Shown in pieces: positions 9,907 to 20,510 of a DNA stretch of 64,000 nucleotides (within the stretch, counting starts at the first letter, position 1; each line of letters begins with the position of its first letter). Origin of the DNA: Rhyzopertha dominica (lineage: Eukaryota; Arthropoda; Insecta; Coleoptera; Bostrichidae); assembly GCA_025024175.1 (NCBI GenBank), contig QCXZ01000086.1:18814245-18878244 (forward strand), given 5' to 3'. A program made the position numbers and the translations under genes. Under the pieces are notes generated by a model. The model made no database searches. It was not told the origin of the DNA and was given only the letters and a program-made list of their open reading frames with translations.

Positions 9907-10440
9907 AAACATAAATTTGTTAACAGATTTTTATGTTGCCAAAATCAATCTTATCGTGCATTTAAAAATATTTACCATTTTAAACGTCACCTTATACTAA
10001 AGCACAGAAAATATGAAAATATTACTAAGTTACCTATTTCAAAATCAAATAATTGTAACGATGATGCTGAAGTTGCCTAAACTAAAGATCAAGTATTAAA
10101 TGTTCCTGATATAAGCGTAACTTCTGATGCAAACCTTCTTCAAGATCTAGAAGAATGCTTGTCGCAAGATACGATTGTATTTGTATCAAAATTCAACAGC
10201 AATTATTCCATGCCTTAAAACATTGTACATATTATTCAAAACACTCAGCATTATTAGAAGAACCCATAGATATTTTGAAAAGGAGATTACCCATGCAAAA
10301 ATCAAAAAGTGAGATTTCAAGTGAGACTAGTCAGGAATTGATCTATATTGTCACGAATAATAACACCAATTTATTCACCAAAATACGATACACCACTTCT
10401 ACTTCATCTTACTGTCCCTCTGACACTCCATGACACCTCC
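9907..10440 (+). pseudogene. Broken zinc-finger protein of an unknown repeat family
   Basis: The first part (to 10080) contains a degenerate C2H2-like finger (CCQNQSYRAFKNIYHFKRHLILKH). After a stop the same frame goes on with FVSKFNSNYSMP, followed by several stops. A similar phrase pattern appears in the fragment at about 40.5 kb, so both may belong to one multicopy protein family of insects. Whether that family is a transposase is unknown. Confidence 0.4.
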
Positions 10441-10568
10441 CTTACATGTCCAAAGTAACAAACATTGTGAAATGATAACTGCGAATACAAGAAAGAAACA
10501 TTTTAACTACTGCAACTAGCAAAGTACAACAATCAAATAAGGTAATCGTACAGTTCATTTTTGCGACA

Positions 10569-10950
10569 CTACCCCCTCCCAAGATTCGACGTCCCGGCGA
10601 ACCCTTCATCACTTCGACCGTAATAAGTGGCTAGACGATCTCCATGCACCACCCTAGGTCGTTCATCATTTCCTTTTCTTATACGATACACGACATCGTT
10701 CAAGCCCTTCACGATTTCATAAGGTCCTTCCCAGTCACGTTGCAATTTGGGGCATCGCCCCACTCTGCGCTTGGGATTATAAAACCAAACTCGATCCCCA
10801 ACTTTGAAGGCAGGTCCAGCGGCTCTCAAATCATATCGAGCTTTCATTCGTTTACTTGCTGTATTTATGTGGTCCCTTGCGTCTTCATGAAGGCCTCACA
10901 AACGTTCTCGTAAGTTCTTCACATAATCCCGCAGGTCTTCCTAGAACCAA
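10569..10950 (-). pseudogene. Ty3/gypsy integrase C-terminal fragment, minus strand
   Basis: On the minus strand the text reads DLRDYVKNLRERL, a stop, then MKARYDLRAAG and FKVGDRVWFYNPKRRVGRCPKLQRDWEGPYEIV. That is the end of a gypsy integrase with its GPY module. The frame ends near 10569. It lies opposite to the gypsy pieces on both sides, so it is a separate insertion. It has one nonsense codon near 10900. No LTR was recognised beside it. Confidence 0.75.
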
Positions 10951-11040
10951 GTACACTGGAAGTCGCAGCTCTCGTACCATCATTAACACGAATGGTGTGC
11001 CGCCTCAACCTCAAAACAAATATTGTTTTCAGGCCAAATC

Positions 11041-12957
11041 CAAATTAAAGACCAGATTACAAACCGACCCCAATGAGTGTTAGTACAGGCCGTACATTTG
11101 CGCCTCGCACACCTCAAAATAACCGAAACTTTGTAACAGAAGAATTATTGAATACAGAAATTATTTAAGACGAATCTGATTTGTGTCCACAAATTAATTC
11201 ATGAGATGAATATTTTCATGACGAAACAGTAAATGGTTCAGAAGAAAGTTTTGATGAAGAAAATTTCATACAAAATGAAAATTTTCACCAAGCAAACATT
11301 CCAACCAAAAAAAAAGTAATTTCAATTAATTTCAATGACGATAATTTAAGTAAGTCACCATTCATAGTAATACCGGAATATAATCCTAAGTTATTTGTAG
11401 ATACTGGAGCCACAAAATCTTTTATAGATCCGGAAGTAGGTCAGCAACTATTTCCACAGACCCTTTATTATGACCCATTTATAATTACGAGCGTCTTTTC
11501 AGAATCAGCGCATAAATATGGTGCATGGATGCCCATGCCAAAAATCTTTAATTTTCCAAATTTACGCATGAAATTCCATCTTTTCAAATTTCATAATATT
11601 TCCAGAGGATTGATCGAACTAGATAATCTCAAAATGTTATAAGCAAAATTAGATTTCGAAAACGATTACTTAATAACGCCGACGGCAAGAATTAAACTAC
11701 ATTACCAAATAATAAAAAACCAATTCAATTCCATTACTGTCGAACCTAGAGTAGAAATTAATGTCCACGTAACAAACACAATTTTCCAATATATTCAAAA
11801 TTTTAACGAAGTATTAATAAACAAGCCAGGGCCATCAAAATCAACACTTTCATTAGTAGCAAACATAGACGAATCAGATCTCGCTAACGATCACCCGTCT
11901 GTAACACAGCATTTAAACGATAATGTGGAACCAATTGTCCAAATTCCTATTACAGATTCCGCATTAAATGTAGCGAAAAATCAGATTGTTATGCAGTTCG
12001 TAAGACATTCACCTCCTAAACCAAAAATCGAAAAATTCCATGGTCAAAGACAAGGAATCACCGTCCAACTGTCAACACAAAATTTAGAACGCGATTTAAT
12101 AACGTTTATAAAGGAATACATGATACCGAAACCAGCGTATTATATCTATTTAGAAGAACAAAATTATTACGAGAAAATTTGCGAAATCATCAGGAAAAAC
12201 TTTAAAAGGCCGTCTTGGTAATTTAAGACTTGCAAGAACAAACTTAATAGCTGTTCAAGATAAAGATAAAATTTAACAAATTGTCGAAAAGTACCATTTA
12301 GGCAAGACGAATCATCGAGGTACCGAAGAAACGTACATAAAGCTCAAAAATCTATACTTTTGGCCGAATATGAAGGATACCATATAAGTAAGGATTTAAA
12401 CGGCAATGCCATCCGTCATCACGTCAATGTGATGCTGACAGATAGCATTGCCATCTAAATCCTTACTTACATCATACCAAGCCTTTAGTATATAGGCAAA
12501 ACCAGTTCTATGCCGTGCTGCCTGCACTAGACCTAAACTGCACTGACGAGATATAATGATAGCGAAATAGATCTATCTGCAGTTGGTTGCGGTACAGACA
12601 TCACAGCATAGACATGCGTTTTAATGAAGGATGCTATTCAAAATTACANCAATCACTGTTAAATATACCAACCCGCTAAGTACGAAAGAAATCCTGTAAA
12701 ACCATTACTAAATATTATACCGACAGCTAGCAAACCATTAGAAATTATATTTATATTTCAGGTCGAAAAAACTAAATTCCTAACAGTAATTGAAGCATTG
12801 TCAAAATATGCTCAATATATACCATATCAGTTCCCTAAATCGCATAGCTATAGATTCGTTAATGGATTTCTTTTCTCATCATGCTATACCAAAACTCATA
12901 ATTGTAGATAACGGAAAAGAGTTAAAAAATGTAATTCAAGAACTTGTGGAACTACAG
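11041..12957 (+). pseudogene. Ty3/gypsy gag-pol remnant with reverse transcriptase deleted
   Basis: An acidic Gag-end or linker is followed by an aspartic protease (LFVDTGATKSFID at about 11391). A long open stretch to 12221 then continues into the integrase zinc domain (IVEKYHLGKTNHRG at about 12283). After an interruption the integrase core follows, with FLTVIEALSKYAQYIP and IIVDNGKELKN (about 12770-12940). Reverse transcriptase and RNase H are missing, so a large internal deletion occurred. Scattered stops, an N at 12650, and an inserted palindromic segment (from 12384) break it further. The intact protein would have processed and copied a retroelement; this copy cannot. Confidence 0.7.
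12384..12470. repeat. Long near-perfect hairpin inside gypsy integrase
   Basis: The left arm (12384-12409) and right arm (12445-12470) pair over 25 bp with two mismatches, ending TAAGTAAGGATTTA on one strand. Pairing continues inward (GTCATCAC against GTGATGCTGAC), leaving a very short loop. The segment interrupts an integrase reading frame, so it arrived by insertion together with neighbouring sequence up to about 12640. It has the size and shape of a microRNA precursor or a tiny palindromic transposon. Confidence 0.7.
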
Positions 12958-13060
12958 AGGAAGAGAGGCCTATGCCAAGGCGGTCGACAAAGGTTAGNCG
13001 TCCACCTGATCGATTGGACCTGTGACACTAAACACGGTACTGTACATAGACAGTAAGTTT

Positions 13061-13950
13061 ATAGACAATCAGCGTAGTGATAAACGCGCATCGGGAATAT
13101 ATAAACATTGGTGGTGAATATACAATTTCGCCAAACTTAATTATGGCGGGATCTACGTACGCGTCGGGACTAATCGCGTATGATTGTGGCCGGGAAAAGA
13201 CCAACATTACAGTAGTCTCTCTGAAGGACGTTGCACCATGTACACCTCCAGGAGAGAACTACGACGAGGAGTCGGTTCGAATCACTATTCACTCCCACAG
13301 TACAAGCTTTAGCACCTCACCATGGATACCTGGACGTGGGCGGTGCTCCATCTATACCACTGGTAGACGCCGGTGATGTTCTGCTGATGGGTTTCTGAGT
13401 GACCTCTATGACGCGCTCCTTTGCTCTCTGAAGTTTGCGATTCCTCTGCAGGACTGTGACTGGGGATAGTTTGTAGACATTGGCATGCTCTTTAATAAGC
13501 TTATGGGTATATATTTCTTTCTACGATTAATAAAGTACGTATTGGGAGTAGGACTAAATGGTTATCAGATTATGAAAACGGTGGGTTGTGGAGTTACCAT
13601 ACTAGCCAACCTATGGGGTTCGCTTACCTTTTAGATAATAAATAAGCATTTAAACTCTAACTTGCCCAAAACGAAAGATCCACAAGTCAATCAGGAAAAA
13701 TGCTCTGGTTCTAAACAGGAAGCCAAGAAAGACGATAAGAAAGATAGAGATGGGATGTACCCATCATTGTCAGCCTGGGTGAAGGATTTAAATCAGCCCA
13801 TGGCAAGTGCGTCATCTTAAAGTAGTACAAGATGCAGAATAAGTGCGCGCCGAGTCGCGGATGCAGAACCGACTCGTATATGTGCGTGAATAGATAAAAA
13901 TCTGAATCGATTGTGGTATAAGGAAGAGTAACGAAACCAACCAAACCAAA
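13061..13950 (+). pseudogene. Remnant resembling a chuvirus/mononegavirus-type glycoprotein
   Basis: The first part (13077-13270) contains GLIAYDCG, NITVVSLKDVAPC and a following acidic stretch. By recall this is the pattern at the mature start of glycoproteins of insect negative-strand RNA viruses (chuvirus-like) and of retroelements that captured them. The frame then changes. Further on, in another frame, a hydrophobic segment (about 13500-13610) and a Lys/Asp-rich tail ending near 13820 (MYPSLSAWV) look like a membrane anchor and cytoplasmic tail. Most of the ectodomain is missing and stops are present, so the copy is dead. It follows a gypsy integrase fragment by 120 bp, so it could be either a captured envelope or an independent viral insertion. 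Both the family and the link between the parts are inferred. Confidence 0.4.
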
Positions 13951-14219
13951 CTCATCAAACGTTCGGTTAATACTTTATATGTTCCCTCATAATTATGTAC
14001 TATCTATTCATTAACCTTGATTTTTTTAAGGGAAGGTCCTGTAGCACTAATAAATACAGGTAAATCCATTGTAATATGTAATTGGATGGGTTCAATTTCG
14101 TTTGTTCCTGAATCATTCTGATCCTTCCTGTAGAGATGGTGTTAGGAAACGTTTTACACTATAGCTTGTGTAAACGGTAATACCGCCGAAACCAGGCGTA
14201 GTAGAAAATTTTTGTCATT
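13951..14219. other. Spacer before the gypsy element
   Basis: No coding region, LTR edge or repeat could be recognised here. Confidence 0.4.
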
Positions 14220-15756
14220 TTGCCACGCGAACCAAACCTAACGATAGAGAAAGCGGAAGAAATTTCGGTATGCGTAGAATTAAACGCATCACTGCTAGCA
14301 GGCCATAGGGAAAGAAAGGTGAATACAGCAGCGTCTTCGAAGCGATGTTTTAATTGTGGCGAAGCGGGACATTTTAGTAGGGAATGTAGGAAACACACGA
14401 ATAATTGGGGATCACGAAATTTTGATAAATACGGTAATGGGAAGAATGATAATCGGTTTGATTCATACAATAGAGTAGCTTGGCGTGAAAATCCGAATAA
14501 CCATAATTACAATAATTTGAATAATGGTAATCGGTTTGCATCGCACAACAGAGGGGCTTGGCGAGAAAATCTAAATAACAATAATTCACATAATGTGAAG
14601 AATGGTAATGGGCTTAATTCGTACGATAAAAGAGTTTGGAAAAGAAATTTGCGCGTGAACAATTTCAAAATTTTTAAAACTGTTGCGGGAAATGTAAATT
14701 TTGAAGAATCGTCAGTATCATGTAGCATCAAATTATTTGTCAGCGGAACTTCATGTAAATTATTAATAGATACCGGGTCAGCAGTTTCGATTTCTCAAAA
14801 ATCGAGTTATTAACCCTAATCAGATCGAAATGTGCCGATCGGATTGAAGGGTATAACTGGTCATGATATTCCGATTTTGGGTAGAGCTTTGATGGACTTG
14901 GGAATAATTAAACAGTTTGCTAACGCAAGTCAAGATTTTATCGTTTGTGATGATAACCTGCCGCCACAGTGGGATGGAATTTTAGGTAGAGATTTTTTTG
15001 AAGTAAACGCAGTTAGAATTTGCTTTAAAAATAATGTTCTGGAAGTTTGGGAAAATGAAATACCGATGATATCGACGGGTGAAAGTTTTGATATTGCAAA
15101 CACACGCGCGGAATACAACTGGGGTAAATGGTTATAAAACAGTAAATAGCGATAACAACGGTTGTAACAAAAAGGTAGAAAGTGGGTTAAAACAAGATAA
15201 AATGATAGTTGGGGACAGGGAAGAAATAATAGTTGAAATAAAAGAGGAAGGCGAAGTGTTAAATCAGGGAGGTTCTGTACAGCTGATTGGGAACGAGTTT
15301 TCGACTCCTGTGAGGGACGTTAAGGGTTTCAAGAGGCAGGACCGTACTGCTTCGAATTCGCTGGGGTTAAGAGAAAGTCAGGGGAAGGCGACACGCGAAT
15401 TTAAAACCAAGATTTCGATGCCCGTGTGGGATGCTAAGAAGTTTGAAATTCAGGGTTGCGTTTCTTTAGACTGTGTTATGAGGAGCAAGTAAAATAATTT
15501 TGATGAGATTGAGCTATGGGATTCTAATGAGGGTGTTAATGAGTTTATTCAAGTTGCGGAGCACAAGGGTGCTGTAAAAGAAGCTATTGAGCTAGACAGT
15601 AAGGACACTAGAGTTGTTAATCAGGTTCAAAGTTGTTGTTTAGAGGAAGACAATCGTGGTGATAGTTGAGAGTTTTGGTGATTTAAGCGAAGATGAAGGT
15701 TACCCCTTAGACGAATTAGAGTGGTCTAGCGGTGCTAGTCGATTGAAATCAGATGT
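14220..15756 (+). pseudogene. Ty3/gypsy element: nucleocapsid and protease part
   Basis: The first frame (to 14813) carries a CCHC zinc knuckle (CFNCGEAGHFSREC at 14346-14387). An Asn-rich repetitive linker follows, in which the WREN-type phrase recurs three times. It then reaches the protease active site LLIDTGSAVSI at about 14760. After a stop the protease flap and end follow (ILGRDFF near 14985). A further open stretch to 15492 is rich in charged residues and has no known fold. The Gag start and the 5' LTR are not found. At 15756 the element is interrupted by a piggyBac copy and resumes at 18001, as shown by continuity of the frame across the TTAA site. Confidence 0.75.
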
Positions 15757-15801
15757 TAATACCCTTAAAACCCCAAGCGGGGTCGTTCGAAGACCCCAAC
15801 T
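15757..15801 (+). repeat. piggyBac left terminal repeat with inner palindrome
   Basis: After the target TTAA (15756-15759) and two extra bases, CCCTTAAAACCCCA (15762-15775) is the left inverted terminal repeat; it matches the right end at 13 of 14 positions. An inner motif, GGGGTCGTTCGAAGACCCC (about 15780-15798), is partly palindromic and recurs in similar form near the right end (GGGGTCGTTGAGGGACCC, about 17934-17951). Such inner repeats are usual transposase-binding sites. Confidence 0.8.
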
Positions 15802-17996
15802 TCGAACTTTAGTTTAGTAATTTTTTATTTTCGAGTGTTGGCGATTGTGCTTCCACCTATGTGTCAGTTACAGTTTGAGGTTATGTTTACAGTAGTTTGG
15901 TTTTTGTTGTGTATTGTCTAACAAACATACTGTACAAGAAGGTGAGTGGGGTCGTGCAGCAACCCCGAATATGTGTTTGTGTTATTAGAATATTTGCTAA
16001 TATTTTTTCCTCTTTTGTGCATTTATCGAAAATATGAAGCAAACGAATCGAAAACGTCCACTTAGCGAGAAAGAGCTTGCCGCAATTGCAGAAAAATTCG
16101 GCGACACTTCAGATTCTGAAGAAAAATATGATGACGAAGATGATATATCTTACGGTACTGGAGTCGAGTTTCTTCAAGAAATTGTGTCAGAATCGGAGGA
16201 TGACAATCTCGAATTTCATTCTGAGGAAAGTTCAGATGGAGAGCCTAATGATGAGGTACAAGAAGCAGATCTTTGAGGCAGTGAATACATTGCCCCGTCT
16301 GGCATGAAGTGGAGAAGTTGCTCAGTTCCGAGAACATAACGTTTACAAAGAAATATAGTAAATGCACATCCTGGCCTAACGCGGTATAGTCAAAATGCTG
16401 AATCATTTACTGATGTTTTCAACTTATTTATTACTCCTGAGATGAAAGATATTATTTGCTTGTACACAAACGCAGAAGCAAATAAATATTATTCAACCTG
16501 GAACAAAAAACATCCAACGTGTCAAAGAACATGGAAATTATTAGAAAGAGATGAATTGGATTGTTTTATGGGAATTCTGATAAAAGCTAGGGCTTTCAGG
16601 TGTCGGAGAGAGTCGACAAAAGAAATGTGGACCACGGATACTTCTATACGTCGTTCCTTTTTTACAGCTGCAATGTCTCGTAATAGATTTGAACAAATTT
16701 CAGTATTTATTCGTTTTGATGACAAAGCAACGAGAAGCGAAAGAAAACAAAACGATAAATTAGCAGCTATAAGAGAAATATGGGATAAGTTTGTTTCTGT
16801 CAAAAGTCTTTTGAGCCATATGAGCACATAACAGTTGATGAACAACTAGTTGCCTTTAGAGGCAAATGTCCATTCAGACAATACATGAAATCAAAGCATG
16901 CACGTTATGGCATCAAAATATGGGCCGCTGCTGATGTCAAGACTTGGTACATTAGTAACTTACAGGTTTACGCTGGAAAAGCCGTTGACGGGAAAAGAGA
17001 GAAGGACCAAGGGTTTCGTGTCGTAAATGATTTAGTCGAGCAGTATCAAGGAAGTTGGCGCAGTATTACAACAGACAACTTATTTACTAGGTGCAACTTT
17101 AGCAACTACATTACTGACTAAGAAGCTCACTGCTTGGAACGGTTAGAAAAAACAAAAGAGATACACCAAAGGAGTTGAGTCTTACTTCAACACCAGTAGA
17201 GTCCTCGATGTTTGCTTTTACAGAACACCTCACAATGGTTTCCTATATTCAAAAAAAATGGTACACATGTTATCTACCCAACATCGTGATGATGCAATAT
17301 ACAGAGAGAACAATAATAAGCTGTTGATGATATTAGATTATAATGCCACATAAGGTGGAGTTGACAATGCTGATAAGTTGATCACTGAATATACATGCGC
17401 AAGAAAAACTGCTCGTTGGTCTTATCGACTATTTATGAATATGTTAGATATTTGTGCCTTAAATTCCTTTGTTATATATAAACAAAAAAAAAACAGAGTG
17501 GAAAATACAAAGTCCTTGTCGCAGAACAATGTTTTTATTGCAACTTTTCACCCGCAAAAATATGGAAGAAAGAGCAAAATACAGACGCCACCATATGAAT
17601 GTGAAAGCAGCTTTGCAAGACTGGTATAGAAATTTAGAATTTTCCTGAAGATGAGGAACATACAGATGGTCCTTCAACTTTAAGGGATCGAAAGAGGTGC
17701 TTCAAATATCCCCGCAAACTTGACAAATAAGTCAACTTAAGATGCAATAAATGTGCGAAATATGTGTGCAGTCAGCACCGTACAAAATTAGTTACTCTAG
17801 TTTGTAGTGATTGTTACTCAACTGACTAACAGAATTCTGTTCAATTTTTATATTTTTTTAAACAAATGTTTAATTTTGTTGCAATACATAACCATTTCAT
17901 AAAATAAAACTGATATTTTTTTTATTTTATACTGGGGTCGTTGAGGGACCCAACACTGGTATTTACGCAGGTTTTATTGGCATGGGATTTTAAGGG
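15760..17996 (+). mobile_element. piggyBac-like DNA transposon, complete ends, dead transposase
   Basis: The element is 2.24 kb, bounded by TTAA at 15756-15759 and 17997-18000, with 14-bp inverted ends CCCTTAAAAYCCCA. It sits inside a gypsy reading frame: removing it together with one TTAA rejoins the gypsy frame. That proves a cut-and-paste insertion of the piggyBac type. Two additional bases (TA) lie between the left TTAA and the terminal repeat, probably a later change. The transposase inside is broken, so the copy could move only with help from another copy. Confidence 0.88.
16034..17829 (+). pseudogene. piggyBac transposase, several frame breaks
   Basis: It starts at ATG 16034 with a typical acidic N-terminus (EEKYDDEDDISYG, then DDNLEFHSEESSDGEPNDE). 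The catalytic DDE_Tnp_1_7 domain follows in pieces: LDCFMGILIKARAF and SRNRFEQISVFIRFDD (16442-16831), then ITVDEQLVAFRGKCPF and YGIKIWAAAD, then SITTDNLFT near 17070. GGVDNADKL appears near 17350. The end is the cysteine-rich finger (CNKCAKYVCSQH...CSDC, about 17738-17815) that binds the ends. Breaks occur at about 16276, 16829, 17119 and 17630. The intact protein excises and inserts DNA at TTAA. Confidence 0.85.
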
Positions 17997-18000
17997 TTAA
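17931..18000 (-). repeat. piggyBac right terminal repeat and TTAA
   Basis: GGGATTTTAAGGG directly before TTAA (17997-18000) is the right inverted end. The inner GGGGTCGTT...GGACCC motif lies about 45 bp further in. The following base order (TTAATAGG) matches the original target seen on the left side. Confidence 0.8.
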
Positions 18001-19753
18001 TAGGAGATATACAGAGCAATATAGTAAGCGCTATTATAAAACGTTTAAGCAACCTGAGGCGGAGGGAAATCGAATTATTACAAGCAGATCAGGTTAAAGC
18101 GTGAGAAATTCGGAGACGCGCGGATAAAGCAAAGACTGATAGAAAAGTAGACGTGTTGTTAAATGGGGACTTGGAAATTCCAGAGAAATGCGAAGCGGTA
18201 TGTTTTGGAAAACTGGTTAAACATCTAGAAGGATAGGAATTGTTAATAGAACCGTGGGAAGTGGGCATTAATGGTGTAATGGTTGCGCGGGTAATAACTG
18301 ACAAAGTCGATAGTTGTCCAATGAGGATTTTAAATATGAATCCTCTTCCGGTAACTTTAAAAGCAAACTAAATTCTGGGAGAAGCGTCTGTTAATATACA
18401 GGGTGGAAAAACTACAGCAACTATCAACGCAGTAGATTTTCTTAATGTAAAAGAAGAGGAAAATGACTTTAATTTGGAACATTTAAATAATTATGATCAA
18501 AATGTGGTCTTGGAACTTCTAGATGGGTACCGAGATTTATTTTGCAAGGAAGATGAAACGCTAACGGGTACAAATATGGTTAAGCATCGTATGTATAATC
18601 ACAGAAAACGTTCAACCGATTGCGAAGTGGCCGTACAAAATATCCTTTCATCAGCGGGAAGTAGTACGAAAAGAAATAGACAGGTTACTAAAAGGCGGGA
18701 TTATCGGGCATTCTGAATCACCTTGGTCTGCTCCGGTAATTATAGTAAACAAGAAGTCACCAAATGGTGAAGACAAAATTAGATTATGCATAGATTATAG
18801 AGGACTGAACGCGGTCACAAAAAGAGATTATTATCCTATTCCAAATTTATAAGAGACGATTGAAATGTTAGGAAATTCAGGCATATATATAAAACTCCTT
18901 CGACGTATCAGAGGTTTATGAACATGTTGTTTTCGGGGTTATATTATAGAATCAATTTTGTATGGTTTATTTAGATGATATCATTATTTTCAGTTCGAAC
19001 AGTGTTGAAGAGCATTTACAAAGACTGACCAGAGTTTCTGATCAATTAAGAGAGGCAAATATTAAACTAAAACCGAGCAAATGTCAATTTTTAAAGAAGG
19101 AAGTAAAATACTTGGGCCACATCATTTCACCGGATGGAATCAAGCCAGATCCAGATAAGATCAAGGATATTGTTAATTATCCAGTACCCAGAAATGTGAA
19201 AGACGTTAGAGCATTTTTAGGTTTAGCCGGCTGGTATAGAAAGTTTATTCCAAATTTCTCAGAGATAGCCGTACCATTAACGAAACTAACGAAGAAGGAT
19301 GTCGTATTTGAAATAGACGACGAGGTCCTGAAATCTATAAATTCTTTAATGGACGCGATTACTTCAGATTCCGTACTTATTTATCCAAATTGCAATGAAC
19401 CATTTATTTTGGCAACAGCTGCTAGTGGTACAGGGTTAGGAACGATCTTGAGCCAAAGTAGGAACGGATTAGAACGACCTATAGCTTTCGCGAGTAGGAA
19501 GTTAGATAAAACCGAACGAAATTATAGCACGATAGAACGGGAACAATTAGGGGTTGTTTTTGGTATAAAACAATTCAGGAGTTACTTGTATGGTAGGAAG
19601 TTCAACATTGTCACAGATCACATGCCTTTAAAATGGCTACTTTCACTAAAGGACCCTACATCTAGGTTAGCAAGGTGGGCACTTTTGTTAACAGAATATG
19701 AATTTGATATTGTTCGTAGGCCAGATATAAAAAAGAATACCAAAACAAAATAG
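18001..19753 (+). pseudogene. Ty3/gypsy element: reverse transcriptase and RNase H part
   Basis: This resumes the gypsy element after the piggyBac insertion. The RT fingers are visible (LCIDYRGLNAVTKRDYYPIP near 18780-18840). A deletion then removes the middle of the palm. The active-site motif VYLDDIIIFS begins the open frame at 18962, followed by KYLGHIISPDGI and the connection domain (FLGLAGWYRKFIPNF). RNase H follows: where TDAS is expected the copy reads TAAS (codon 19418-19420), so a catalytic Asp is lost; EREQLGVVF and VTDHMPL are intact. The protein ends at 19753 where unrelated sequence begins, so integrase and 3' LTR are gone. Confidence 0.8.
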
Positions 19754-20510
19754 ATAAGCGAATCTATAGTTTGGTGGTGCTAAACGAATTCGACAGTCTC
19801 TTTCGAGGCAGTTGGGTGTTTACCATCTATGACAGCAAGATTGAGACAATGCAACGACTTAGACACGGCTGCGTTAGAGAACTGGAGCGTGCGCTCGTTC
19901 TCAAATCGCCGAACGCAGTAGCTTTGCTCGACATTGGTTTGCATTTGAGTGTAAGCAAGGATACGTTCGAGGTGAATTCTCTGAAGCGAGGAGTATCTAA
20001 ATACAACACAGTCCATGCTTTTGAGTATGACAACGTCGTCAGAACGATCAATTCCCTGACAATGTGTTATACTGGGTCATAAGCCGTACTTGTAGGTAAG
20101 AACACCTGTAATTATTTTGGCTGTGCAGTTGCTGTGCCCATTATTAAAATGAATTTGTGGAGTTATGAGTTATTCAATACGTTCGCTATACCGATGTTCC
20201 AAAGCTATGTTAAATATAAGATTAAACATATTTCATATTGGTTTGTTGTTATTATTATTAACAATTGAAGTACCTATTACATCTCAAATCACAAATACAT
20301 ACAATAATAAATACCATGCGTACCTATCCTGAACTAAACGCTAGTCATCTAGTTTATCAACTGAGACATCACGAAAGTACGAAGTGGGAAGTATCTATCG
20401 AATTTGAACTATAGTTCATTTTGAATTATAAAAATGAACTATTTAACTAATTCAGAACGAACTATTCACTACAATAAACTAGAGCGCCCATATCTAAGGT
20501 AGAATGAGAA
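19754..20510. other. Unrecognised stretch with a GC-richer, open, exon-like part
   Basis: From about 19771 to 20082 one + frame is open for 103 codons, but without an ATG start or a known motif; frames on the minus strand are also open. The part ends in a consensus splice donor (TGTAG before GTAAGA at about 20094). It could be an untranslated exon of a host or element transcript. From 20100 to 20510 the sequence is AT-rich, with short GAACTATAGTTC-type palindromes and no gene. Confidence 0.3.

Noticed and set aside
14159..14731. Minus-strand open frames opposite the zinc-knuckle gene
   Set aside because: They are shadows of the Asn-rich gypsy Gag; the + strand has the CCHC knuckle and protease site.
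16522..16845. Minus-strand frame of 107 codons
   Set aside because: It is antisense to the piggyBac catalytic domain, which is clearly recognisable on the + strand.
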